Below, in pieces: positions 20,195 to 33,136 of a stretch of DNA of 64,000 nucleotides (the stretch's first letter is position 1; every line of letters starts with the position of its first letter). The stretch comes from Drosophila persimilis. Taxonomy: Eukaryota > Arthropoda > Insecta > Diptera > Drosophilidae. Position numbers and translations under genes: made by a program. The stretch is taken from contig NW_020825289.1 of NCBI RefSeq assembly GCF_003286085.1, positions 2,480,001 through 2,544,000 of the forward strand, given 5' to 3'. Below the pieces are notes generated by a model. The model ran no database searches. It had not been told where the DNA came from and saw nothing but the letters and a program-made list of their open reading frames with translations.

Positions 20195-20867
20195 ACCTAG
20201 GTTAGGTTAGGTTGAGGCGGCTGCCGGGCTCGCTCGGAGCGCGTCACACTTAGGCCGGTTTCGGCCCGTTGTGATACCGCATTCTGTCAGTAATTATCCC
20301 ATCCAGATGCTCTCACAAAGTTCGCTATCCTCCTGGGACATAGTTTTGACATCTCTGAGATGTCGTGTAGAAAGGCTGAGCCCAGGTGCTGTAGCCTTCT
20401 TCTGCTGAGAGCTGGGCAGGAGCAGAACAGATGTTACACTGTCTCCTCCTCTTCCTCGTCTCTACAGCTGCGACAAAAATCGTTATGTGGGGCCCGCAGC
20501 CTGTTAGCGTGGGTGCCTATTAGCCAGTGTCCCGTGAGGGAACGTATGACTACGCTGCACCTTTTCCTGCTTAGCTTGAGGAGCTCGGAGGTGCGCTTCA
20601 TGTCCATGGTCGGCCATGTTTGCCGAGTTGTGCGACATCGTGGCACTATTTGCCACATATCGTTTGTTAGTCGCTTGTATTGCTCTTTTATAATGAGCCA
20701 TTGGCAGGTGGCCATTGGCATACAGATATCCTCCTTGTCTTGGAGAAGGGGGATTGTAGTGCCAGATCTGGCCAGCTCGCCCGCTATGCAGTTGCCCTCG
20801 ATGTCCCGGTGGCCCGGGACCCAAATCAGGCTAATAGCAAATTGCTGAGCCATCTCGTGCAGAGATT
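20195..20867 (-). pseudogene. LOA ORF2 3' end (RNase H), cut by the duplication junction
   Basis: RNase H C-terminal half with the WVPGHRDIEGN box and a Cys/His tail (CRSCRDEEEEE, then after a TAA, HLFCSCP). The same TAA is present at the matching place in the two long LOA copies. The 3' untranslated end carries CCTAGGTTAGGTTAGG at 20197. Sequence upstream of the RNase H box is missing because the duplicated unit ends at 20867. Confidence 0.8.
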
Positions 20868-22307
20868 AGCAGCTGTGGTGATGACGTCACCTTGTTAGAC
20901 ATTTTCAGCTTTTGTATGTATGGACATTTGCTCTATTGAGAGAACTCTTGTCTGTGTAGGACAGAGAACTGAGAGAATAACTCAAATAACGCAAAAAAAT
21001 GGAGCGGCTTTTTTCTCATTTCTTCCATACGCATATTTGGAGTGAAAACACTTTCGTGTCCCCCTCCCTTACTGTAACGGTTAACAAATTGTTTAACAAT
21101 TGCCTGGGCCTGGGTGATGCTCTCTCCCTCTTTTTGGCTTGCGGAAAGAGTGAGGAGCCCCTGGTGTTTAGATTTCGCGGTTTTTCTTACAGACAATTCT
21201 CATTCTTTCTATAGGCATTTACATATATCAGTTTCACACTTGCATTCGCTGGTCCCCATTTGGTCCCCGTTTGTTTGTGTTTGTGGTACGCTTGTTTGTA
21301 GAGAGAGGGGCATCGGGTATCCCTCTTTTTTGGATAAAGGGGTATTGGTCAGAATGTTGAGGGTAAAACAAAGAAAAAGACATCGCCTGCCAGCAGTGAG
21401 TGTAGGGCTTGCATTGCTGGGGGTTGTTTTTATTTTTTTCAGGGCAGAGAGATAGAGAGAGAGGGAGATAGAGAGGGCGAACGCATAGCTGCGTAGCCAC
21501 TGCCAATTGTTTTGCTCCTTTTGGCTATAAAAATGATCCGATCTGATCAAAATTCAGCAACCGGATAGATATGGTCATTCTCTATGATTCTGCGTTTTAA
21601 GTTTACTCGAATCTGCAATATTGTGGATGCAACAGATTTTCGTCCTTTGTGTGGGCGGAAGGGGGTGGGACGAAATTTCAAGATTTACGTTTTATAGTGA
21701 GATCTAACAGAAATGCGGATACCAAATTTGGTTACTCTAGCCTTAATAGTCTCTGAGATTTGTGAATATCCCCAGATTTTCGTCCTTTGCGGGGGCGGAA
21801 GGGGGTGTGGCGAAATTTTGAAACAAGCTCGTCTCGGTCCGATATATAAGGAGTGTTGATACCAAATTTGGTTGCTCTAGCCTTTATAGTCTCTGAGATC
21901 TAGGCGCTAATGTTTGACTCTAAGCAAAGCCGGCTATGCTACATGTGTGTTTAAGAGAGACAGAGCGAGAAAGAATGAAATTGTTTTCTTGATTCTGGCT
22001 ATAATAATTATACGATACGATTATACGTGCGGAAGTGGGCGTTGCGAAGTTTTGAAATATTCTTGTAGCAGTGACATATCACAGAAGTCTGGATCCAAAA
22101 CATCGTTGCGCTAGCTCTTACAGTCTTTGAGCACTAGGCGCTAACAGGGACGAACAGACAGACAGCGCTTAATCGACTCGGCTATTGATGATGATCAAGA
22201 AAATATTTACTTTATGGGGTCGGAAACGATACCTTCTGGACGTTACACACATCCATTTTACCACAAATCTAATATACCCCAATACTCATTTTGAGTATCG
22301 GGTATAA
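20868..22307 (-). mobile_element. INE-1-like Helentron, truncated copy 2
   Basis: Copy of 13153-14592; the part of the element below 13153 is not repeated. TATACCCGATACTC terminus at 22307-22294. The T run at 13195-13200 is TTTTTT in copy 1 and TTTTGT here. Confidence 0.72.
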
Positions 22308-22485
22308 AAATGCTGTTAGCGTAAGGTAGCTGGTACGGATACGGAGTGGATGCGTTGTTAATATGAGACGAGAACGTTGTTTGGAAAAAGGTAGCGAATA
22401 AATTTGCAATAATTCCCATGACAATAATTCGATCATTGCACCCTAATGCAGATACGACAGTATTAATTGCTGAGAGGTGGTGTAA

Positions 22486-23335
22486 TTAAAGCTCAGCATT
22501 AGACCTGGGAGGAATGTAAGAGCAGGTTAAATAGAAAATTGCCGAACCAACACGAACTTTGACTGCAACAAATTCAATTCCATGGATGTTATTGAATGGG
22601 AATAACTCAGATGAGAAATCAGATTTGACTGCAACCAGAACCCCACCAGCGAAAGATGGGCGGTCCATTCTATAAATAGTGTAACTGTCTATGAAAATTT
22701 CATGATCATTGATATAAGAGTTAGGTCAAGGTTCGGTAAAAGCGATGGCATCGAAATCAAAAGATGCAATTTTTTGTATGAATTCGACGCAGTTTGCCCA
22801 ACAAACTACGAACATTCTGATAGTGAATAGAAAAATGGTACATCAGTTTTTCGGAGAGGAACTCATGCATAATTGTATGCTCAGGCCATATTGACGGTTC
22901 ACGAGATTTAGACTATCTAAGAGAAAGAAAGAAAAGAAAAGAATCAAGGAGAAGAATTTGAAAGGATGATATTTTGTGCTTATGTTTAAATGTTTAAATG
23001 CGATGCGTTGAGTTTAGAAGAAAGATGTTGTTTAACATTCTCCGTTGTGTCCTCAGGAATAATACGGGGAACAAATATTGCTTTCCGAGGGACCACTGCT
23101 CTAAGTTGAACTACCGAGCGAGAGCGTGATGGTGGAGTCATTCCTAAAAGAGACATCTGTGTAAAAAACACCGGAGCTGCCGTTGGCAGACTTACTGCTA
23201 ACGGCGAGGCATGATCACATGGATTAACAAATGGTTCCGATGGATGGAGGTGGGAAGCAGGCATACCAATCGGATTAGGTTGCAAGAGATTGGTATCATT
23301 ATGCGGAACTTTCCGTCTAGGCTTGAGCCTAGAGC
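22486..23335 (-). pseudogene. CR1/Jockey-like ORF1 end and endonuclease start, copy 2
   Basis: Duplicate of 14771-15620 with no difference that I could see, including the stop in the AFTE region. Confidence 0.68.
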
Positions 23336-23354
23336 TAGAAGCGAATTTAGGGTA

Positions 23355-24197
23355 ATTGTCTAAAAATTTAATTGGGACCTGAATGTCAAAGATAGAGTGA
23401 AGAAAGCAACGACTACGCTCTATACATATAAGAACGCTGTTGGCTTAAGATGGGATATGAACACAAGTATAGTCCCATGGATATATCTAGCAATAGATAG
23501 ACGGCCGGCCCTATAAAAAAAGGACTATCACCAAACAGCTGGGCAAAGTTCAGCGAACCTTCGCCCTATGTATCAGTGGATGTATCTTCACACCTCACCA
23601 AATGATGCGCTAAATGCCATCTTATGCTTCCAGAGCCTTGACTTCGCAGGAAAGGTGCGGACAGAAACGCATCAATACGTCTAAGAGACTTCAAGAGACC
23701 CTAAGCAGTTTTACAGCACACCCATCCTCGCTATCATTTCTAAATACGTCGGCCAACAATGATTAGGCTGATCGCCGATCGTCTTGCCAAATTTTTCCAA
23801 GCTACATATTCTCAGGAAAACTATTCTGAGGAACCGTACCCAGACGGCTTAACATGGTCGATTGGCATTTTCAATCCTAAATCCTAAATGAACGCTCTCT
23901 GCTTCAGGATCTTCGACTAGTTAGTCTAGTACTTTTACCGGGTCCTGACGGAGTTCCCGGTCGTGTACTCAAATACTGCGCAGAGGCTCTGTACTCTCGA
24001 GTACTCATGTATGTGGATGATGTTTAACTCTGTGCTCATGTATAGGGAAAGTTTATTTTGTTCTCGATTGCAATCCGATCTCAATAACTTTCAGTCATAT
24101 TGGCCTCCTATACCCTGGTGCATAATCTTGGTTTTATATTAGAATGCAAGTTTTCTGAACACATTTCTACCATGGTTAATTAGGCCATGGGCGTACT
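23355..24197 (+). pseudogene. LOA RT fragment and CR1-like RT scrap, copy 2
   Basis: Duplicate of 15640-16482. One base differs near 23871 (CAATCC against CAATTC). The MYVDDV-like motif lies at about 24008-24025. Confidence 0.6.
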
Positions 24198-24519
24198 TGT
24201 GTGGAATTTGGTGGGAGAGCAACAGAGTCTGTAGAGATAACAGAGGAAGTAACAGAGAGAGAGAGACTAGAAGCGGCCGTCGAACAATGAGAGGAGAGAA
24301 CACAGCCTCAACGATCGACGCCATTTAATTCGGTGCCAAAGTCTCACTCAGCCACACGCAAATTACGAGCGCAAATATCTGTATTAATCAAAATATACTT
24401 AAAGCACAGCGACCGTTGTAATCATAACTAATCTTAAATAATATTCATAAATAAAGACTAATTATAATAAAACCTGGCGTCCTGGACTAAAGTACAACTA
24501 CGGAAAATCCGGGGACACA
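24198..24519 (+). repeat. Gypsy2 LTR, copy 2
   Basis: Duplicate of 16483-16804 with one A/G difference near 24469. The decayed tRNA-Pro-type primer site follows at 24525-24548. Confidence 0.6.
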
Positions 24520-25268
24520 ATTTTTGGGGCCTCTACCGAGATTTGAACGATTACAAACGGAAAGTCATCAAACTAAAGTTGTGTTTTACAAATATTGCGA
24601 GAGCTCGGTGAATTGTTGTGGCGTTGTTTGGAACATTCTGGAAGACATCTTCAAAAACTCTGCTGCGCGAAAATTCAAACAAAAGGCAATTGGCAAAGCA
24701 GCGCGAGAGTGAGCAAGACGGCAGCAAGCAGCTACGGTAACAAGGAGAAGAAAAACCGAAGCAAACCGAATGAAGAGGAACGGCGTAAGCAGCAGAGACG
24801 GCGATAAAGAGACCCAGTACCCAATCTGAAGGCAACGCAAGACTTGGTGGATGGTCAGCAACGTGCAATAGGCAGGATCATTGGCATCATCTAGACAAGA
24901 AGAAAGGCGTGGAGCAGAGAAGGTAGCTAGTGGTTCGCAAGTACTGTACGGAGAAAAAGGCGGCTGGTCACGACGAAAATTCTGGAGCTGTGTTGGTGCG
25001 ACGACAACGAAAACATTTTGGAATTGGTTGTTGTTGGTGAGTGCAAGCGAAATATTGCAAAGAAGCACACAGACAAGAACGGCGGTAGCAGTGGTAATTA
25101 ACATAGTGTTAAGTTTACATTTTCAATAACAAAACATCAAGTTTAAAGAGCGGAATACTGTTAATTATTGTAAGGTGTGAGAGGAACTGGATTCTAAAAT
25201 TGTATTTTGTCGAGCGAGCGGCATACATCCATTTCTTATTCGATTATATTTCATACAAGTTTGTAAAA

Positions 25269-26530
25269 ATGAATAGAGATGAGATTTTGGCACTGTTGGT
25301 GGCAGATTTGCGCGATAAATTGGCCGAGATAGGTTTAAATAGAACCGGAAGAAAAGTTGAATTGCAATACAGACTGCTGGCTCACTATGGTTTTCAAACC
25401 GATCGAAAACGATGAAGAAGTAAGGGATGAGGGAGAGACTGCAGATGAGATTAATGAAAAGTTATTATTTAGAACAGTGGCCTCAAATAATGAACAAGCA
25501 AGGGGAAATGAAAGACGAGATGAAAATCCAATTGGATCTGGTCAGAGGCGGCAAGCAGACAGTCAGTAAGCAGTAAGCAGACAGACAGTTCTAATTCAGG
25601 AAGGTCATGGTTTACGTTGAAAGATGTAGAAGGCAGTGTGTCACAGTTTTCGGGTACAAGTTCACCAGACATTAATCAGTGGATCGAAGAACTCGAGGAG
25701 TGTGCAGTGTGAGTGTGAGTGTGGGGCAATTCGTGATTGGAATGTGTTAAAGGGTGCATTGATCGACGAATTTGGGGTGAAGGTGTCATCAGCTGAGATA
25801 CATCGTAGGCTAGGGAAGCGGCAGAAGAGGAAGAACGAAACGTTGCACGAGTATCTGTACGCTCTGATGGAGTTGGCAAAGCCAATCGAGATGGATGACG
25901 AAAGTTTAATTGAATATTTTGTCAGCGGGATTCCAGATTCTAGTACAAACAAGGCTTTACTGTATCAAGCTAGGAATATGAGGCAATTGAAGGTGCAAAT
26001 TGAGGCATACCAGAAAATGACAGGGTCGGTGAGATCACAAGGGAAGTTTGACTCACACTTCAATAAAGGAGAAAAAGAGTTAGTGAAATCAGCGGAAAAG
26101 TTTAAAAAGTGTTTTAGCATATTAAGCGGATATTAAGCAGATGCAACCAGCTAGGACATAGAGCTGCTCAGTGCAAGGTCGACATGGCAATTAAACAGGA
26201 GAAAGCAACCAATCTAGTTCTGGAGAATGGTAGGACAAAGGACACTTCGTCAGGATTAGAGTTGAAATCGGTAAACTACCGAAAAGTTGTGTTTAAAGGA
26301 TTGGTCAATACAGGTGCAGATTTGTGTCTTCTAAGCAGAAATGTGTCTTTGAAGCTTGGTAGAGGAAAAATGGCAGGACGTAGTAAATGATTAACGGGAA
26401 TTGGTGAAAGCCAAATTATGACTTTCGGTAGTATCACAATACCTGTGCATATTGATGACATTGACTTAATTGTAAAATTTCACGTAATTGCGGACGAGGA
26501 CATGGGATTTGATGCTATATTGGGTAGAGT
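25269..26530 (+). pseudogene. gag: Gypsy2 gag, knuckle and protease remnant, copy 2
   Basis: Duplicate of 17554-18815 carrying the same frameshifts, the same NTGA in place of the protease DTGA/DSGA, and the same TGA before the flap. The left breakpoint of the 9.9-kb duplication (25494) lies inside this gag, so only sequence from there on has a third copy. Confidence 0.7.
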
Positions 26531-27860
26531 TAAGCCAGGTTTCGGTAAAAGCTATGCCGTCGAAATCAAAAGACGCACTATTTGTATGAATTTGACGCAA
26601 TTTTCCCAACAAACTGCGAACGTTCTGATAGTGAATAGAAAAATGGTACATCAGTTTTTTGGAGCAGCAGGTTCGGTAATTCTGGGACTCGGGCTCGAAT
26701 CTTTGTGAAGGAACTCATGCATAATTGTATGCTCAGGCCATATTAACGGTTCAAGAGATTTGGATGGTAAAGAATCAGGGAGAAGAATTTTAAAGGATGA
26801 TATGTAAAAAACACCGGAGCCGCCGTTGGCTGATGTACAGATAACGGCGAGGCATGACACACGGAGTAACAAATGCTTCCGATGGATGAAGGTGGGATGC
26901 AGGCATACCAATCTGATTAGGTGGCAAGAGATTGGTATCATTATGCGTCTAGGCGATTCGCTCAAGAGTTTGAGCCCAAGAAACTGCGATTTAAGGGCTA
27001 GGAATTTCTCGTTGAGAGCCATGAATTGTTTCCGGACATCCAGAAAGCCAGTTCGAGTGGGCCCCATGAATATGCGCATTTCGGCTCAATCTCCCGGCAA
27101 GCAAGACACGACCAAGACAGGATGATACGTTACGAAATCAGATCGTTTAGCCGACCGTTCCGCCACCAGCACATTTTATATGGGCAACATTGTCACACAG
27201 CCAGCAGCTAAGGAATCAATCGCCAATGATTACACCACCGAATTCACATTTCTTTGCACTGCAAACAATTGTCTTTTTTACAATCGAAACACTGGTGATT
27301 AACACAAAGTATAATCAAATTAAAGAGATGCGATGATATATCAAAACAAAGTGACAACAATGTTGAATGATATTTAAGCACAGGGCGGAGAATGCAGGAG
27401 CATTATGTTCCGTTTTGTGAAGATGTAATCCATCGATGTTACCGGTCGCTCTCTTGCGAGATGTGTCGGCTCGATGGTTGTACACCCCGACAAATGAGTG
27501 ATTCTCCTCGTTCGCGCTTTTGGGTCTGTTGAAGAGAGTCCGGCAGCCTTAACGGAGTATATATATTTGAGAGAATTACCCTGGTGAAAGATCTTGGTGT
27601 AATATGAGACGCCAAGCGAAAGTTTTCTGAACACATTTCGATCATGGTAAATAAGGCCATGGTCGTGCTTAGGTTTATAAAGAGGTGGTCAAAGGAATTT
27701 GACGACCCCTATATAACAAAGACTCTCTATACCTCGCTTATTCGTCCGATCTTAGAATACGGCTCCTGTGTATGGTGCCCTCAGTACAAAGTACACCAGG
27801 ACCGTATAGAATCAGTACAGTACAATCTATTTAATCTTTGCTTTGCGGGGCCTTAACTGA
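26531..27860. pseudogene. CR1-like, LOA and CR1-like scraps, copy 2
   Basis: Duplicate of 18816-20145: antisense CR1-like ORF1/endonuclease piece, antisense LOA scrap (27399-27555), then a plus-strand RT thumb piece (27644-27856). It shares with copy 1 the 10-bp deletion and the bases C, G and C at sites where the third copy has other bases. Confidence 0.65.
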
Positions 27861-27989
27861 GATGCGGGTATGAGATCGCCATCTGACTCTAGTAAACTTA
27901 TATTATTAAACCTAGGTTAGGTTAGGTTGAGGCGGCTGCCGGGCTCGCTCGGAGCGCGTCACACTTAGGCCGGTTTCGGCCCGTTGTGA

Positions 27990-30900
27990 TACCGCATTCT
28001 GTCAGTAATTATCCCATCCAGATGCTCTCACAAAGTTCGCTATCCTCCTGGGACATAGTTTTGACATCTCTGAGATGTCGTGTAGAAAGGCTGAGCCCAG
28101 GTGCTGTAGCCTTCTTCTGCTGAGAGCTGGGCAGGAGCAGAACAGATGTTACACTGTCTCCTCCTCTTCCTCGTCTCTACAGCTGCGACAAAAATCGTTA
28201 TGTGGGGCCCGCAGCCTGTTAGCGTGGGTGCCTATTAGCCAGTGTCCCGTGAGGGAACGTATGACTACGCTGCACCTTTTCCTGCTTAGCTTGAGGAGCT
28301 CGGAGGTGCGCTTCATGTCCATGGTCGGCCATGTTTGCCGAGTTGTGCGACATCGTGGCACTATTTGCCACATATCGTTTGTTAGTCGCTTGTATTGCTC
28401 TTTTATAATGAGCCATTGGCAGGTGGCCATTGGCATACAGATATCCTCCTTGTCTTGGAGAAGGGGGATTGTAGTGCCAGATCTGGCCAGCTCGCCCGCT
28501 ATGCAGTTGCCCTCGATGTCCCGGTGGCCCGGGACCCAAATCAGGCTAATAGCAAATTGCTGAGCCATCTCGTGCAGAGATTTGCGGCAGTCTGCCACGG
28601 TGGCCGAGTTCGAGGAAATCGTACTTAGCGATTTGATCGCAGCCTGGCTATCACTATAAATGTTTAGCTTGGTTGTCGTAACGGCAACTGCTTGTAGGCA
28701 GTCTAGAGCCTCCCTGATTGCTATGACTTACGCTTGAAAGACACTGCAATGACCTGGGAGCCTGAAGGAATTCCTTATGTTTAGCTGTTTAGAGCAGATT
28801 CCCCCTCCGACTCTGTCGTCCAGCTTTGATCCATCTGTGAAGATGTTTATGGCCCCATCTGGGCCTGGGAGTCCCTCGAGAAATTCGTCTCTGTGAGGGA
28901 TGATTGTGTCGAAGGGAGTGACTATGTACTCTCTTGGAACTTGGTAGTCCGTTTTTGAGGGGACGGTATTGCTATTATTTAATATAGCTGAGTGACCTAT
29001 GCACTGTGTCACCCATTGATCTGAGTCTCTTATTCGTATTGCTGCTGCTTCTGCCCGTTCCTTTCTGCGAGGTCAAGGCTCTGTAGGCATAGGATGGCAT
29101 TTAGCGCATCATTTGGGGTGGTGCGAAGAGCTCCGCTGATACATAGGGCGGCAGTTCGCTTGACTTTGCCCAGTTGCTTGGTGATCGCCCTTTTTGATAG
29201 GGCCGGCCACAACACCGTAACTCCGTAGAGTAGTATTGGTCTAACTATAGCTTGATATATCCATTGGACTATGCTTGGGATCACACCCCATTTTAGCCCA
29301 ATAGCTTTTTTGGATGCGTAGAGTGCAGTCATTGCCTTCTGACATTCAGATTCCAGTTAAGCTTCTTGTCAATTACCAACCCTAAGTAACTGGCACTGTC
29401 GTTAAAGGAGAGCCTGCATCCTTTTAGTATTGGAGGGTTGAGGGGCGGGACCTTGTATTTATTTGTGAATAATACGAGTTCCGTTTTTGAGGGATTTACT
29501 CACAGACCGCGCGATTCTGTCCAATCCGACAGTTGCGCTAGCTTTGTGGACATTAAGTCGCACAGTGTTTGGGGGTATTTCCCCGAGAAGATAATCGCAA
29601 CGTCGTCCGCATAGGCCACGACTTTGTAGCCCCCCCCCCCCCCCCCCCCATTCTAGGTCACATAGAATCTTGTTGACTGCTATGTTCCACAGAAGAGGAG
29701 ACAGGACACCACCTTGCGGGGTGCCTCTGTTGACATACCTTGACTGGGCGGACGATCCCATCGATGATGTCACCGTCCTGCATGTGAGCAATTGATCAAT
29801 GAGCATCACCAAGTGACGGTCCACCCCCAGGTCAGTCAGGGCTTCTGTAATGGCAACCGGTGCAACGTTGTTGAAAGCTCCCTCAATATCGAGAAAGGCT
29901 ATGAGTGAGTACTCTTTGTGATGCAGAGATTTCTCTACCGCTGAGATCACTTCATGAAGAGCCGTTTCCGTGTGCGCCTGACAGCAACTGAGGGTGTATA
30001 GTTGTCCTCAGTTGCAGCCCGACGAGTCTCTCAAAGGTTTTGAGGAGGAAGGACGATAGGCTGATTGGTCTTAAGTCTTTTGCAGCTGAGTGCGAGGCTT
30101 TCCCAGCTTTGGGAATGAAGACTATCTTTGCATTAAGCCATGTTCGCGGGATTGTACCCACAGCCAGTATCTTCCTGAAGATACCTTGTAGCCAGTTGAT
30201 GGCCGTATCCCCGGCCTTCTGAAGTTGGGCCGGGATTACCTGGTCTGGGCCTGGCGATTTGAACGGGTTGAAGCTGTTTATTGCCCAGCTTATGTTACGT
30301 TTTGTGAGGATGTGATCGAGGTTACCGGTCCCTCTCCTGGAAGATGTGCCGTCTCGATGGTTGTGCACCCTGGAAAATGTGTGTCTAGTAGAATGTGCAG
30401 GGACTCCTCACTGGAGTTAGTCCACGTGCCGTCATTCCTTTTAAGATACCCTACCGAGGGGTTAGTTTTTGAAAGAATCTTGCGAAGCCTTGCGGCCTCT
30501 GACGTTTCCTCAATTTCCGAGCAAAATTTTTGCCAAGAGGCCCTTTTTGCTTTCCTTGTTTCCTTTTTATATAGTGACAGACCGATTTTGTAATCTGCCC
30601 AGTGGCTCTCCTCGTTCGCGCTTTTGGCCCTGTTGAAGAGGGTCCTGAAGCTTTTACGTAGGATGTCTATTTGTTTTGACCACCAGGGGTGTTTCTTTTT
30701 CCCCCTAGGTTTGCTAGAGGGGCATGCTGCCGCGAAGGCTTTGTTGCATGCCTCTGTGAACCTGTTCACTAGGCGATCTAGGTCGTCTTTTGTGTCCGGG
30801 CATGATGGTGCTTTGGAAGGGAGTAAGTCCTCCAGGGCTGAGCTATATTTTTCCCAGTTGGCTTTCCTGGGATTAATATAGTTCTTTGGTTTCGGACACT

Positions 30901-31555
30901 CGAGGGATAGTGTGGTCTCGATGTATCTGCGGTCAGAGAAAGAGTGGTCATCAAGGACTTGCCAACTCTTGACTATGTCTAACAGGTTGGAAGACACTAA
31001 GGTGATGTCAATAACCTCCTGTCGATTTTTAATTATAAAAGTGGGGTCGTTGCCCCGATTACAAATAAATAGATTTGAGTTAAGGATGAAGCTGAAAATT
31101 GACTCACCCCTTACATTTGTGTTCGAGCTCCCCCATTGAGTGTGGTGAGCGTTGGCATCGCAACCTCTCGCTGTCGCTGGCTAGTTTGCGAACAAGGTCG
31201 TTGGGAGGATCGTTTCCCTCATGGGCCATGTAGGACGACATCAGCCTTAGATGTGTCCCTTTCAGCTCTGGCTTACCGCCGTGTTGTCGCTATCGCTATA
31301 ATTATGGAGCAGAAAGATATTAAGGTGCTTTCTGGCGAGAATGCAGGTGCGGGTTTTACCTTCACGTTGAGCTACAATTATCTTGTACTCCTTCGACCCC
31401 AGTCCACAAACCTTGTCTCCCACTATCCAAGGTTCGTGGATCAGGGCTACGTCTGCTCCGCTCTCTTCGAGGCGGAGAGCAGCGGATGCTGCTTTACATT
31501 GGTGGAGATTGATCTGAACGAGCCTTAGTGTTCTCCACCACTGTAATGTCGGCAT
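27990..31555 (-). pseudogene. LOA ORF2 (endonuclease, RT, RNase H), left-unit copy
   Basis: Endonuclease start at 31555 (INLHQCKAAS, then ALIHEPWIVG) and end near the DDHSFSD box (30930). RT from about 30370 (SPGPDQVIPAQL) through AFLDIEGAFNN to GTPQGGVLSPLLW and, past a 20-C run at 29630-29649, a YADDVA box in another frame. A 26-bp deletion near 29955 and a 13-bp deletion near 29339 shift the RT frame here and not in the right-unit copy. RNase H has TDGS and YSDSQAA, but the codon for its catalytic Glu (FQA-E) is TAA, and a second TAA splits the Cys/His tail. The TAA codons are shared with other copies, so the element was dead before duplication. Confidence 0.8.
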
Positions 31556-32715
31556 CCGGATCGTCCTCGGCTTCCTCGTGGCAACACATCGCCTCGAAGT
31601 CGCATCTCAGCGTGCCATCGGTGGAGTAGCCCTCTGGGTCTGTCTCTGTGTGATCGTCGGGTGCTTCGATCTCCGAGGCAGCGTCCTGCTCGACTGGCTT
31701 GTCGACAGGACGTGCCCCGGCAGCCGCATCCGGCTTGTAGACCTTTACGGTCACAGAGCTGAACCCAAAATTGAGCTCGCCTTTGGCAGCCTCAATCGGG
31801 GCCAGCGACTCTTTGTTGAGGACGACCACCGCCTGGTTTGTGGGGCCCTGTGTCGTCTCAACTTTGACCACCTTCCAATCCGCTGTTGGGAGGTGGGGGT
31901 TGCATCTTTGCAGCATTTTTAGAGTCCAGACGTCCGGACTCTCGCCCTTGGTCTACTGGGCACTTCGCTTCAGTCTACAGCGACGAGCTTCGCCGTTGGG
32001 TAGACTTCCCCGACTTGCGCTACCGCTGCTTTGTACAGCTGTACGGAGCGCTCGTCTTCACAGGCTACGATTTTTATGCAGCCCTGGTACCAGCCCATGT
32101 CTTTGCAGACGGTGGGGGGGGGGGTTCAGGCTGCTTTTCCCGGTTCTTAGGGATTCGGAATTCTGCCTTTGTCCAGGACGCCAATCAGCGTCCTTTCTCT
32201 GGCAATCTGCGCGAACGATGTGTTAGGCAGTACTCTGGAGCGCTTCGGTGTTGGCCCAGGAGTCTCTTCCGAGCGCTGCCTTTTTGGCTGAGAGGCTTCC
32301 TTCTTCGGTGCTTCCTTGCCAAAGTTCGGCAGCACCTTCGAGGCCCACTCAACCTTCTTTATCCATTTGTCCGTCGGGCTGGACATCTAGCTTGCGTTCT
32401 GCCGACGGAGTATATTGCCAGCACTCTTTCTATCGGCATATGTAAAAGGTTTGGCTTGGACACCAGTAAATGGTGAGTCATCACCCGCCACTTTACCAGC
32501 AGGCAGAGCAGCCGCAGGATTGCATAGCCACTCTGCCAAGGTATCGGTTTTGGGAGCCAATTCGCCACCCACCCCGAAACCGGGATGGGACCCCTTTGGG
32601 CTCTCCCTAGCATGTTCCACCGCGCAGGTTTTCACTGCTGGCTTGCGGATTGGGCCAGGCCTTTGGGCCGCTGCCTTCCCCTGTTTGGGATTGCCATTTG
32701 GGGAGTGCCAGACTC
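31494..32715 (-). pseudogene. LOA ORF1 (gag-like), left-unit copy
   Basis: Basic N-terminal part with Lys/Pro-rich sequence, a TLIGVLDKG block, a CKDMGWYQG motif (after a Pro run encoded by an 11-C/G run at 32114-32124), a DWSEVPSRPRARV block and a LLQRCNPHLPT block, in the order known for LOA/Bilbo ORF1. No in-frame ATG is found at the start. A TAG near 32388 interrupts it here; the right unit has TGG at that place. Two more frame changes follow, near 32150 and 31920. The product would be an RNA-binding chaperone of the retrotransposon particle. Confidence 0.72.
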
Positions 32716-33136
32716 ATTTGTTTGTTTTTTTGCACCACAAGCGCATCGTCAGTGTTGCTACTTCGCGAACACTCGCTGGCTCTCCGGGGCTGCTTATTTT
32801 CGGTACTCTCCCTACGGATGTCCGCTTATTCGCAGCTGACCTACCTATATGACCTGTATATAGGTAGGTCGTTCGCTATCCCCAACCTGCGACCCGTCTG
32901 GTGGCCTCAGCTAGGCCCCCTTTGAGCCACCTCACCAGCTCATCAGACCAGATTACTAAACCTAACATCCTTAGTTAATTGTAAAAAAATGCTTGGTGTG
33001 ATTTTTATGCACAAATTGATCAAGGGCGAAGTAGATAGCCCTGATCCTATTCCTATTAGAAACTATAAACCCTTGTCTCTTCCACTTTGTAGATCGAATT
33101 ATTCCGTTCATGAACCGTTTATTTTATTACGCTCGG

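Larger units (their letters stand above)
13153..20867. repeat. 7715-bp tandem duplication, left unit
   Basis: Every position from 13153 has a counterpart 7715 bases on. Only a handful of single-base differences were seen by eye (for example at 13198, 13951, 14391, 16156 and 16754). The unit starts inside the Helentron module and ends inside the RNase H part of a LOA element. The junction at 20867/20868 joins LOA GAGATT to Helentron AGCAGCTG with no clear microhomology. Confidence 0.92.
20868..28582. repeat. 7715-bp tandem duplication, right unit
   Basis: Second copy of 13153-20867. At its right end the LOA sequence continues without a break past 28582, so this side keeps the original continuation while the left unit keeps the original Helentron continuation. 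This is the signature of a simple tandem duplication. Confidence 0.92.
27895..32960 (-). mobile_element. LOA/Bilbo-like non-LTR retrotransposon, left-unit copy
   Basis: About 5.1 kb in the order ORF1, then ORF2 (endonuclease, RT, RNase H), then a 3' end with CTAACCTAACCTAGG repeats. An RNase H domain after RT and an ORF1 with a CKDMGWYQG-type motif fit the LOA clade (LOA, Bilbo). There is no poly-A tail. The 5' border is an estimate; an inverted repeat of CCTACCTATA lies near 32842-32870. All frames are broken. Confidence 0.78.

Noticed and set aside
20197-20212. Telomere-like TTAGGTTAGG repeat
   Set aside because: Only two or three units; it is part of the LOA 3' end and recurs at the same place in all LOA copies.
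20360-20848. 162-codon plus-strand frame, present three times
   Set aside because: It is the antisense shadow of the LOA RNase H region; the minus strand carries the WVPGHRD box.
31578-32476. Several plus-strand frames of 110-196 codons
   Set aside because: They are antisense of LOA ORF1, with low-complexity Cys/Arg/Leu content typical of GC-rich complement frames.
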